Shown one piece after another: positions 39,500 through 48,218 of a stretch of 64,000 nt of DNA; the first letter of the stretch is position 1; the number at the start of each line of letters is the position of its first letter. Source of the DNA: DASSUW01 sp963730535 (GTDB taxonomy: Bacteria; Actinomycetota; Thermoleophilia; Solirubrobacterales; Solirubrobacteraceae); assembly GCA_963730535.1 (NCBI GenBank), contig CAVSRU010000011.1:124001-188000 (forward strand). Direction: 5' to 3'. Made by a program: the position numbers and the translations under genes. Under the pieces are notes generated by a model. It saw nothing but the letters and a program-made list of their open reading frames with translations. It made no database searches and was not told the DNA's origin.

Positions 39500-39890
39500 G
39501 CGCCGGCGTGTGGGCGGGGCGCACGACCGCGAAGTGACGATGATCGAGCGTCGCGACCTTGCTCTCGCCGAGCATCTCGGTCGCGGCGACCACGGTCGCG
39601 TCGACGAGTCCGAGCGAAAGGTCGCGGTACTGATCGACCAGCTCGCCCACCCGCAGGAGCCAGCGCACCGGGAGCTCCAAGAGGTCGAATGAACCCGCCT
39701 CGAAGTCTGTGAGCAGGGCGGCGAAGGCCTCGGGCCACGGCCGCAGGATGTACTCCACCTCGACGAGGACGCAAACCGGCACCACCCGCGGCTCGGCCGA
39801 CTGCTGGAGCAGGTCCGTGCAGCGCTCGTGATCGGGATCGGTCGCGTCGAGCAGCGCGACGAGCGGCCCGGTGTCGACGATCAGCGCCAC
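39483..39890 (-). CDS. VapC-like PIN-domain toxin (second module)
   Basis: A 135-residue PIN-domain ribonuclease: Asp6 in LIVDTGPLVALLD, Glu in LVEVEYIL, Asp in LSLGLVDATVVA and Asp in VATLDHRHF. The start overlaps the preceding antitoxin stop by ten bases. It is distinct in sequence from the VapC at 37.5 kb, although both modules lie within 2.5 kb. Confidence 0.87.
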   Translation of the reverse strand: MALIVDTGPLVALLDATDPDHERCTDLLQQSAEPRVVPVCVLVEVEYILRPWPEAFAALLTDFEAGSFDLLELPVRWLLRVGELVDQYRDLSLGLVDATVVAATEMLGESKVATLDHRHFAVVRPAHTPALTLLP

Positions 39891-40099
39891 GCGTCCGGCT
39901 CGTACGTCCGCTGCCGGGCGCTGCCGCCTGTACTCACGACGCCTGCGCTCCCGAGCCGGCGCGGACTCCCGGCACGAGGCCCGAGTTCGTGCTCGAGAGC
40001 GTCGCGTACGAGCTGCGGGAACGTCACGCCTCGCTCACGCGCGGCGCGACGCGCACGTTCCAGCAACGCCTTCTCCGCCTGAATCATCACTCGTTCCAT
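39881..40099 (-). CDS. Antitoxin of the second VapBC module
   Basis: A 72-residue protein with a basic helical N-terminal part (KALLERARRAARERGVTFPQ) followed by LVRDALEHEL and a flexible tail, the usual layout for a ribbon-helix-helix or related antitoxin. ATG 40099 is preferred because a pair of TGCTAGCA palindromes lies directly upstream. Family placement comes mainly from pairing with the PIN toxin. Confidence 0.75.
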   Translation of the reverse strand: MERVMIQAEKALLERARRAARERGVTFPQLVRDALEHELGPRAGSPRRLGSAGVVSTGGSARQRTYEPDAWR

Positions 40100-40101
40100 G
40101 G

Positions 40102-40118
40102 TGCTAGCAATGCTAGCA
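40102..40118. promoter_or_regulatory. Tandem TGCTAGCA palindromes, likely antitoxin operator
   Basis: TGCTAGCA, itself a perfect palindrome, occurs at 40102-40109 and 40111-40118, one base apart, and ends two bases before ATG 40099. TAGCAT on the minus strand could be the -10. Repressor binding here would block the promoter, as in autoregulated toxin-antitoxin operons. Confidence 0.6.
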
Positions 40119-40225
40119 TCGCAGCGACCTGCGGTGTGGATCTCGACCCCTTGGATGGCTGTCGCGCCGGCGCGTGCGACGGAACGATCGGTGGGCACCG
40201 TTCCCGGCCTCCAGGAGGCAGCACG

Positions 40226-40411
40226 ATGAGCAAGGGCGAGACGACCCGACTCCAGCCGCTCAAGCGGCTGCGCGAGAAGCGCGCCGCGAAGGCGGCGCGA
40301 TCTGGCGACACGCCGGAGAAGCTGACCGAGCGTAGGAAGCCGAGCGAGTACCAGAGCCCGAAGGACGTCGCCGACAAGGTGGGCCTCGGCGGCTTCCTCG
40401 GCGGCTTCTAG
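40226..40411 (+). CDS. Small basic hypothetical protein
   Basis: A 61-residue protein, strongly basic (LQPLKRLREKRAAKAARSG), with a C-terminal KVGLGGFLGGF. AGGAGG is seven bases before ATG 40226, the clearest Shine-Dalgarno in this part of the window, supporting translation. No family recognised; the charge suggests nucleic-acid or membrane contact. Confidence 0.6.
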   Translation: MSKGETTRLQPLKRLREKRAAKAARSGDTPEKLTERRKPSEYQSPKDVADKVGLGGFLGGF

Positions 40412-40415
40412 CCGC

Positions 40416-40577
40416 CTAGGTCGGGCGCTCGAACACCGCGAGGAGACCCTCGGTGCCCCCTGGATCGATCTTGTCGCCGACCAGCGACGAACGGATCGTC
40501 TCGACCTTGTACTCGTATCGCTGCGCCGTACCGGCTCCTTCGCCGTTGAGGATCTCCCGCCACAACGTAGGGGTCAC
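40416..40577 (-). CDS. Short DUF4177-like remnant downstream of the sigma factor
   Basis: A 53-residue frame with RYEYKVETIRSSLVGDKIDP, the first half of a DUF4177 domain. The expected C-terminal strand (GWEL motif) is missing, so this is probably a truncated domain. GTG 40577 overlaps the sigma-factor stop as GTGA, implying coupling. Function unknown. Confidence 0.5.
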   Translation of the reverse strand: MTPTLWREILNGEGAGTAQRYEYKVETIRSSLVGDKIDPGGTEGLLAVFERPT

Positions 40578-41455
40578 GCGTCGAGGATCGTGAGGTCGAG
40601 GCGGCGGAGGCGTTCGGGGTCGGCGAGGATGTCGATGGCGACGATCCTGCGGTTCCGGACGGTGACGCCGCCGACCGAGAACGGCTCTCCGTCGCGCCAA
40701 GAGACAAGCCCGGCGGCGCCGTTGATGAGCGCGCGGTGCATGAGGAGGCCGAGTTGCGAGTAGGTCTGCGCCTGGCGGGCCACGTTGGCCGCCCCGCGGA
40801 CCTCTCGTGATCCGCCGGCCAGCGGGCCGACGTCGGCGCGCAGCACCACGTCGGGGTCGAGCACGGCGAGCAGCCCCTCGAAGTCGCCGTCGCGCGCGGC
40901 GGCGAGGAAGGCGTCGACGACCTCGCGCTGCGTGTCGAGGTCGGCGTCCGGCATCGTCCTCTCCCCCTGGAGGCGGCGCCGCGCGCGGCTGGCGAGCTGG
41001 CGAGCCGCTTCCGGGGTGCGGTCGACGATCGGCGCGATCTCGTCGAATGGCACGGCGAACATGTCGTGGAGCACGAACGCGAGCCGCTCGGCGGGGGTGA
41101 GCGTGTCGAGGACCACGAGCAGCGCGAGGCCGACCGCGTCGGCGAGGAGCGCCTCGTGCTCGGGATCGGTCCCGTCGGCCCGGTCGACGATCGGGTCGGG
41201 GACGCGGACGCCGATCGGCTCCTCGCGCCGCACGTCGCGTGAGCGCAGCATGTTCAGCGAGACGCGCGCGACGACTGTCGTGAGCCATCCACCGAGGTTC
41301 TCGATCCCGTCCGCGTCCGTGCGGCTGAGCCGGAGCCAGGCCTCCTGGACCGCGTCGTCGGCCTCGCTGAGCGAACCGAGCATCCGGTAGGCCACCGCCC
41401 GCAGCCGCGTCCGGTGCTCCTCGAAGCGCTCAGCCAGCCAGTCGCGCTCATCCAT
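40574..41455 (-). CDS. ECF41-like RNA polymerase sigma factor with SnoaL-like tail
   Basis: A 293-residue extracytoplasmic-function sigma factor: region 2 (YRMLGSLSEADDAVQEAWLRL, in two parts), region 4 (LTPAERLAFVLHDMFAVPFDEIA), then a SnoaL/NTF2-like C-terminal domain ending ILADPERLRRLD, similar to the C-terminal motif used for self-regulation in ECF41 factors. No anti-sigma gene is adjacent, as is usual for this group. It faces an epimerase gene, the classical ECF41 target context. Confidence 0.87.
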   Translation of the reverse strand: MDERDWLAERFEEHRTRLRAVAYRMLGSLSEADDAVQEAWLRLSRTDADGIENLGGWLTTVVARVSLNMLRSRDVRREEPIGVRVPDPIVDRADGTDPEHEALLADAVGLALLVVLDTLTPAERLAFVLHDMFAVPFDEIAPIVDRTPEAARQLASRARRRLQGERTMPDADLDTQREVVDAFLAAARDGDFEGLLAVLDPDVVLRADVGPLAGGSREVRGAANVARQAQTYSQLGLLMHRALINGAAGLVSWRDGEPFSVGGVTVRNRRIVAIDILADPERLRRLDLTILDA

Positions 41456-41456
41456 C

Positions 41457-41519
41457 GGTCACATCGCTCCTTCGCATCGGGTCATACCGATAGACCCGCC
41501 AGCCGCGGGCGATGTGACC
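41457..41519. promoter_or_regulatory. Mirror-image ECF promoter pair between sigma gene and epimerase operon
   Basis: GGTCACATCGC (41457-41467) and its perfect complement GCGATGTGACC (41509-41519) form an 11-base inverted repeat. Each is followed on its own strand by GGGTC (41479-41483 and 41493-41497) at about 11 bases. GTCACA plus a downstream GTC is close to known ECF41 promoters. Start points would be near 41485-41492, firing outward into the sigma gene and the epimerase operon. Confidence 0.6.
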
Positions 41520-41538
41520 AGATCGAAAGGAGACCAGG

Positions 41539-42489
41539 ATGCGAGTGTTCGTAGCAGGAGCGAGCGGCGCCATCGGCACCCGGCTCGTCGCTCAGCTCGT
41601 CGATCGCGGGCACGAGGTGGTCGGCACCTATCGGACGCACGGTGACCGGCTCCGGGCGCTGGGCGCCGAGCCGATCGCCCTCGACGTCCTCGACCCGCAC
41701 GCCGTCCGCCGGGCGGTCCTCGAAGCCCAGCCGGACGCGATCGTGCACCAGGCGACCGCCCTCGCCGACCTGCGGTTCTCCAGACACTTCGACCGCGCGT
41801 TCGAGCGGACCAACCGGCTGCGCACGGAGGGCACCGAGGCGCTGCTCGCCGCCGCCCGTGAGGCGGGCGTGCCCCGCGTGCTCGCCCAGAGCTTCGCCAG
41901 CTACCGCTATGCGCGCGAGGGCGGGCCGGTCAAGACCGAGAACGACCCGCTCGACCCGAACCCCGTGCCCGCGATGCGCGAGACCGACGCCGCGATGCGC
42001 TACCTCGACCACGCCGTCACCGCCGCGGGCGGCACCGCGCTCCGCTACGGAGGCTTCTACGGCGCCGCCAACGACGGCCTGCTCGAGCCGGTCCGCAAGC
42101 GCCAGTTCCCGATCGTCGGCGCCGGCGGCGGCGTCTCCTCCTTCATCCACCTCGACGACGCCGCCACCGCGACCGTCCTCGCGCTCGAGCACGAGGCGAC
42201 CGGCATCTACAACATCGTCGACGACGAGCCCGCGCCCGCGCGCGAGTGGCTCCCGGTGCTCGCGAAGACCCTCGGCGCCAAGCCTCCGCGCCACGTCCCC
42301 CGCTGGCTCGCCCGGCTGATGGCCGGCGAAGCAGCGGCGATGATGGGAACCGAGGCGCGCGGCGCGTCGAACGCCAAGGCCAAGCACGAACTCGGGTGGA
42401 CTCTGCGCCACCCGACGTGGCGCGAGGGCTTCGCCGCCGCCTACGCGGCGATCCCCTCGTCCCCACTGTGCGCGACGATGTCGGGGTGA
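41539..42489 (+). CDS. NAD-dependent epimerase/dehydratase-family protein
   Basis: A 316-residue extended short-chain dehydrogenase: VAGASGAIGTRLVAQL at the N-terminus binds NAD(P), and the LAQSFASYRYA block stands where the usual YXXXK would be, so catalysis may differ. ALRYGGFYG and FIHLDDAATATVLAL are typical of the family. It is the first gene facing the ECF41-like factor; epimerases are known members of ECF41 regulons. AAAGGAG precedes ATG 41539. Confidence 0.85.
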   Translation: MRVFVAGASGAIGTRLVAQLVDRGHEVVGTYRTHGDRLRALGAEPIALDVLDPHAVRRAVLEAQPDAIVHQATALADLRFSRHFDRAFERTNRLRTEGTEALLAAAREAGVPRVLAQSFASYRYAREGGPVKTENDPLDPNPVPAMRETDAAMRYLDHAVTAAGGTALRYGGFYGAANDGLLEPVRKRQFPIVGAGGGVSSFIHLDDAATATVLALEHEATGIYNIVDDEPAPAREWLPVLAKTLGAKPPRHVPRWLARLMAGEAAAMMGTEARGASNAKAKHELGWTLRHPTWREGFAAAYAAIPSSPLCATMSG

Positions 42490-43241
42490 CCGCCACCGAC
42501 ACCACGCGACTCGCCGTGCTCATCGACTCGGACAACACGACGGCGACCCTGACCACGGAGCTGCTCGAGGAGATCGCCAAGTACGGGACGCCGACGGTCA
42601 AGCGCGCGTACGGCGACTGGACGACGCAGCACCTCGTCGCCTGGAAGGAGGAGCTGCTCGAGCACGCGATCCAGCCGATACAGCAGTTCGCGTACACCCG
42701 CGGCAAGAACTCCACCGACTCCGCGCTGATCATCGACGCGATGGACCTGCTCTACGCCGGGAACCTGGAGGGCTTCGTCATCGTCTCGAGCGACAGCGAC
42801 TTCACGCGGCTCGCGACACGCTTGCGCGAGTCCGGGATGACGGTGTACGGGATCGGGCGCCGCACCACACCCGGCGCGTTCGTCGCAGCGTGCGACCGCT
42901 TCATCTATCTGGACCTTCTGCGCCCGGAGCCGGAGAAGCCCGCGCAGGTCCCAGCCGATGACGCGGAGCCCAAGCCGAAGCCGCCCAAGCTGAAGCCGAT
43001 GCTGTCGACGGCGATCAGCGGGACGTCCAAGGACGACGGCTGGTCGAATCTCGGCGAGGTCGGCTCCTATCTGATCAAGAGCCATGCGGCGTTCGATCCT
43101 CGGGACTACGGTCACTCGAAGCTCGGCGAGCTGGTCCGCGCGGAGCCCTACGTCGACGTGAAGGACGAGTCCGGCCCCACCGGCCAGCTGTGGGTGCGGC
43201 TGAAGCCGACGCCCGCCAAGCGGGCACGGGGTCGAAAATGA
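42486..43241 (+). CDS. NYN-domain nuclease with C-terminal OST-HTH/LOTUS domain
   Basis: A 251-residue protein. The N-terminal NYN (PIN-like) domain has LIDSDN, DSALIIDAMDLLY and IVSSDSDFTRLATRL, which supply acidic metal ligands. The C-terminal part (LGEVGSYLIKSHAAFDPRDYGHSKL, in two parts, then GELVRAEPYVDV) is an OST-HTH/LOTUS RNA-binding domain; a proline/lysine linker joins them. RNA cleavage or binding is expected. GTG 42486 overlaps the epimerase stop as GTGA, so it belongs to the same ECF-facing operon. Confidence 0.87.
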   Translation: MTATDTTRLAVLIDSDNTTATLTTELLEEIAKYGTPTVKRAYGDWTTQHLVAWKEELLEHAIQPIQQFAYTRGKNSTDSALIIDAMDLLYAGNLEGFVIVSSDSDFTRLATRLRESGMTVYGIGRRTTPGAFVAACDRFIYLDLLRPEPEKPAQVPADDAEPKPKPPKLKPMLSTAISGTSKDDGWSNLGEVGSYLIKSHAAFDPRDYGHSKLGELVRAEPYVDVKDESGPTGQLWVRLKPTPAKRARGRK

Positions 43242-43301
43242 GAGCACTACCCGGACGTAGCGCAGACAGCCGCCGGACCGGCTGATAAGCCTTGTGCAGG
43301 A

Positions 43302-43376
43302 CCGCCACGCGTGGAGAGTGAGTAAGAAGCTCCCCGTCCGAGACTGCCAACGGGTCTCGCATCCACGCGGTGGCGG
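43302..43376. terminator. Nested inverted repeats between convergent genes
   Basis: CCGCCACGCGTGG (43302-43314) pairs with CCACGCGGTGGCGG (43363-43376) with one bulge; inside, CGAGAC (43339-43344) pairs with GTCTCG (43354-43359). The block lies between the stops of the NYN gene and the glutamate dehydrogenase gene, so it may terminate both. No T-run is present. Confidence 0.45.
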
Positions 43377-43382
43377 TGTCTC

Positions 43383-46300
43383 TCAGCCGACGAGCGCGCG
43401 GAGCTGGCGGACGGCCAGCGTGAGGCCTGCCAGGTCCGGCTCTCCCTCGCGGGAGAGCGCTCGCATGAGGGTGTCGAGCCGGCGGACGGCGCCCGCGTTG
43501 CCGTGCAGGAACTGCTCGACGGCCACGACCGGCTCCGCGCCGGGTGCGTCCGTGAAGGCGCGGATGGCCAGCGAGCGGCGGGCCTCGGAGGCATCCTCTC
43601 GCAGCGCCTGGGCCGCCCAGCGCTGCATCCGCGTCGCCGACCGGGCACGGCCGAGCTCCCGCTCCATCCAGTCGAGCCGCAGCTCGGTGCCGAGCGCGAA
43701 GAAGAGCCGGGCGGCGTCCTCGATCGCGCGCTCGCTGGCGGCGGCGACCGCGATGACGTCCGGCGCGTGGGCGAGCTCGGCCCGCAGGGCGTGCGAGCGG
43801 GCGACCGCAACCGGCACGCCCTCGCCTTCGAGCCGCGCCGCCAGCTCCTCGCGGGCCTGGCGCCGCTCCTCGGTCCCGAGGTCGCCGAGCACCGCCTCGA
43901 GCCGCTGGAAGCCCTCGCGCCCCGCGGCGATCGACTGCTCCAGATCCGCGCCGGGCGCCCAGACGAGGTACCAGCGCGCCACGGCCTCGACCAGCGCGTC
44001 GGCCCCACCGAGCAGCTCGATCACCGACGCCCGATCCACTCCCTCGAGCTGCTCGATCGCCTCCCACAGCGGATTCGCGCCCGTGACCGCGACCGCCACC
44101 CGGAACGCCCTCACGACGGCGGCGACGTCGGCGTCGCGCTCCGCCACGAGCTGGGAGACGAACGTCGGCCCGAGCGCGTTGACCACGGCGTTCGCGTTGA
44201 TCATGCAGATCAGCTGCGTCCGCAGCGGGTGCTCGAGCAGCAGGTGCCCGCACCGCTCGACCACGGGCCCCGGGAAGTAGGCGCGCAGGTCGCGCTCGAA
44301 CCACGGGTCGTCGGCGAACCCGGCGCTCTCCAGCGAGCGCGCCACCCAGCGCTTCGAGTAGGCCAGCAGCACCGCCAGTTCGGGCCGCTCCAGGCCGTGG
44401 CCTGCGCGCCGCCGCTCGGCGAGCTCCTCGTTGCTGGGGAGCGACTCCTTCGCGCGGTGGAGCAGCCCCGTCTCCTCGAGCAGCGAGGTGAGGTCCTCGT
44501 AGGCGAACATGCGGCCGGCCGAGCGCTCGACCTCCTGGGCGATGATCTGCGCCTGCAGGAAGGAGTCGTAGAGCACGTGCTGCACGACGTCCTCGGTGAC
44601 CGCTTCCAGCAGCTGATCGCGCTCCGGCCGCGTCATCTCGCCCCGCCGCTCGGCCAGGCCGAGCAGGATCTTCAGGTTCACCTCGTGGTCCGAGCAGTCG
44701 ACGCCGGCCGAGTTGTCGATGAAGTCCGCGTTGATGAGGCCGCCGCCGGCGGAGTACTCGACCCGGGCACGGCGGGTCAGGCCGAGGTTGCCGCCCTCGG
44801 CCGACCACCCGTGCGCGGAGGTCGCGGGCGTCGACGCGGATCGAGTCGCTCGCCCGGTCCGCGGCGTCGGCGTCGCTCTCCGTCGACGCCTTCACCACGG
44901 TGCCGATCCCGCCGTTCCACAGCAGGTCGACCTGCGCGCGAAGGATCGCCCGGATGACGTCGGTGGGCGCGACGCGGTCCTCGTCGAGGCCGAGCAGCTC
45001 GCGGGCGCGCGGCGAGAGCTCGATCCACTTCGCGTCGCGCCGGTAGACGTCCCCGCCCTTGGAGAGCACCTTCCGGTCGTAGTCGTCCCAGGAGGAGCCC
45101 GGCATCTCGAACAGCCGCCGCCGCTCCGCGAACGACGCCGCGGGCTCCGGATCGGGGTCGATGAACAGGTGCCGGTGGTCGTACGCGGCGAGCAGCTTCA
45201 TGCGGTCGGACAGGAGCATCCCGTTGCCGAACACGTCGCCGGACATGTCGCCGATCCCCACGGCGGTGAACTCGTCCACCGCCGGGTCGATCCCGAGCTC
45301 GCGGAAGTGCCGCTTGACCGACTCCCACGCACCCCGCGCCGTGATCCCCAGCTTCTTGTGGTCGTATCCCACCGACCCGCCAGAGGCGAACGCGTCGTCG
45401 AGCCAGAACCCGTACTCGGCGGCGACCGCGTTCGCGGTGTCGGAGAACGTCGCCGTCCCCTTGTCGGCCGCGACGACCAGGTACGTGTCGTCCTCGTCGC
45501 GCACGCGCACCGCCTCGGGATGCACCACCGCGCCGTCGACGAGGTTGTCGGTGACGTCGAGCAGCGAGCGGATGTACGTCTTGTAGGACTCCTCGATCAC
45601 GCCCTTGTCGACGTCCGGGCGCTTGACGATGAACCCGCCCTTGGCGCCGGCAGGGACGATGATCGCGTTCTTGGTCAGCTGCGCCCGCATGAGGCCGTAG
45701 ACCTCGGTGCGGTAGTCCATGCGGTCCGAGAAGCGGATGCCGCCGCGGGCGATCGGCCCGCCGCGCAGGTGGATCCCCTCCATGTCCGGCGCGTAGACGT
45801 AGATCTCGAACGCGGGGGCGGGCAGCGGGATCGCCGGCACGTCGGCGGAGCGGAGCTTGAACGACGTCGCGCCCCTCCCCTCCTTGTACGCGTTGGTGCG
45901 CAGCGTCGCATCGATCGCGCCGAGCTGGTTACGAAGGATCCGGTCGTGGTCGATCGAGCTGACGTTCTCGAGGTCGGCGAGGATCTCGTTGCGGAGCGCG
46001 CCCTCGGCCTCCTCGTCGGGCTCGATCGACGGGTCGAAGCGCAGCTCGAAGTAGCGCACGAGCTTGGCGGTGATCGGCGAGTTGGCCGCCAGAACGTCGT
46101 TCTGGTAGCCCTCGGTGAAGCGCGAGCCGAGCCGCTGGCGGTACTTGCGGTACGCGCGCAGGATCGCCACCTGGCCGCGGTCGAGCCCGGCGGTGATGAC
46201 GAGCCGGTTGAGCGGATCGGACTCGTCCTCGCCCCGGTAGACGGCGGTGATCGCGTCGGCCACGCGGTCGCCGACCGCGTCGAGGTCGAGCGGGAGGTCT

Positions 46301-48114
46301 CCCGGCCCCCGCACCCGGAACTCCTGGACCCAGGTCTCCTCGTCGCCGAGCAGCCGGGTGGCGATCTCCTCGATCACCCGCAGCCCGAGGTCCTCGAGCA
46401 TCGGCATCACGCGCGAGAGCTCGATCTTGGCGCCCTGCTTGTAGACCGCCACGCGGGTCGCCGGGCCGAGCCCGTGCAGGCCGACGACGAACGACTCGCC
46501 GTCCGAGAGCCGCGCGAGGTTGGCGACGTCGATCGCGCCCACGTCGGGCGTCGTGTAGCCCTTGTAGTGCTCCGGGAAGCGCTGCGCCCAGGGCGCCCCC
46601 GGCGTGCCGGCCGCAGCCAGCGCCGCGGTGAGGTCGTCGTCCCACGTGCGGGCGAGCGCGAGCACCTCCCGCTCGAGCTCCTCGAACGAAACCTCGGCCA
46701 GGCCCTCGGCCGACGCCATCGAGAAGTGCACGCGCACGCGCTGGCCCTCGTCGAGCACATGGTGGGCCTCGACCGACGAGGTCTCGAAGCGCGTGCGCAG
46801 CAGCGCGGTCAGCCGCGCCACGAGCGCCGGGCTGTAGCGCGAGCGCGGGAGCGCGACGATCGCCGACGCGCTGCGGCCGTCCGCCGCCCGGCGGCCGAGC
46901 ACGCGAACCCGGTCGGAGCCCTCGAGCCCGGTGAGCGCGACGACCGCCTCCCGCAGGTCCTCCATCGGCTCCGCGAACAGCTCCTCCTTCGGGAAGGAGT
47001 CGAACAGCGTCACGGCGGCCTTGTAGTCGTGCGAGCCCTCGATCAGGTCCTCGGCGTCGAGGACCTGGCGCAGCTTGCGGTGCAGCATCGGCGTCTCGGA
47101 CGCGCGCTCGGCGAACGCCTTGGAGGTGAAGAGGCCGAGCAGGCGCGACTCGCCGACGATCTCGCCCGACCGCGAGACGCTGCGGACGCCGACGTAGTCC
47201 ATCCGCTCGTGCCGGTGCACCGGCGAGATCGCGTTCGTCTTGTCGACCAGCAGGAGGTCGCCGCTCATCGCGCGCTCCAGCACGCTCGGCGGCAGCTCGC
47301 GCAGCGGCACGGGCTTGGCGAAGGCGGACTTCTCCTCGTCGCGCAGGATGCCGAGCCCGGAACCGGGGACGACGCGGATGGCGCCGTCGGAGAAGTCGTA
47401 CTCGCGCGCGCCGAGGAGCACGAAGTTGCCGTGGAGCAGCCACTCGAGGAAGTCGGCGACCTCGTGGACCTCGTCGCGCGGGTAGCGCGTGGTGCCCGCG
47501 CGCGCGACCGTGACCATGTCGTCGACGCGCTCGGTCATCGCCGGGAAGTCGGCGACCACGCCGCGCACGGCGAGCAGCGCGCTGCGCACGCAGCGCTCCA
47601 CGTCGGCCAGCTCGTCGTCGCCGAGCCGCCGGCCGAGGTCGAAGTGCATGATCGACTCGCGGTGCGGCGCCTCACGGGCGCGGCCGATCGCGGCGATCCG
47701 GCCCTGCTCGTCACGCTCGACGCCGACGACCGGGTGCAGGAGCCGCGAGATCTCCAGCCCGCGGTGCTCGAGCTCCCCCTTCACCGAGTCGACGAGGAAC
47801 GGCCAGTCGTCGGTGTTCGTCTCCACGACCGAGCCGCGCGACTCGTAGCCGTGCTCCTGGCGCGTGGGGTTGAACGCCCGGACCGCGACCGGCTCCTCGC
47901 CACGCGCGGATGCGAACGCGAACGCGCTGCGCACCTCGGCGAGCAGGTCCTCGGCCGAGATACCGCCGGTGGCGTCGCCCGACAGGCGCCGGAGGTACGC
48001 CTGGGCGAACGCGCGCAGGGGCTGGGCGCCGTCGCCCGGAAGCGTCTCGTCGATCAGCTCGAGCAGCCTGGCAGCCGGCGATGTGCCGGCCTCGGTCTCC
48101 TCCGCGAGGCTCAT
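43383..48114 (-). pseudogene. gdh: NAD-specific glutamate dehydrogenase (large, about 180 kDa type), single-base frameshift
   Basis: Oxidatively deaminates glutamate to 2-oxoglutarate. The first frame (from ATG 48114) has the regulatory N-terminal region and catalytic domain (GGPIARGGIRFSDRMDYRTE, VPAGAKGGFIVKRP, GIGDMSGDVFGNGMLLSDR). The C-terminal 430 residues (NLKILLGLAERRGEM onward) lie in another frame. Removing one base from CTCGGCCGAC at about 44798-44804 restores the expected EGGNLGLTRRARVEY and a 1576-residue chain, the normal length for this family. The enzyme is thus intact apart from one extra base; a sequencing error is as likely as a mutation. Confidence 0.87.
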
Positions 48115-48218
48115 CGCCTGTTCATCATCGCGCGTCGGCCCGGTCAGGGTCTACGATCCGACCAGGGGGTCGTGAACCGAGCAGATCCGGCCGCCGGGTT
48201 CGGGTCTTGGATAGGCCC

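Noticed and set aside
43075..43382. Extension of the glutamate dehydrogenase first frame past its true end to 43075
   Set aside because: Beyond the frameshift site this frame is Arg/Pro-rich antisense or out-of-frame sequence; the homologous C-terminal domain is in the other frame and ends at 43383.
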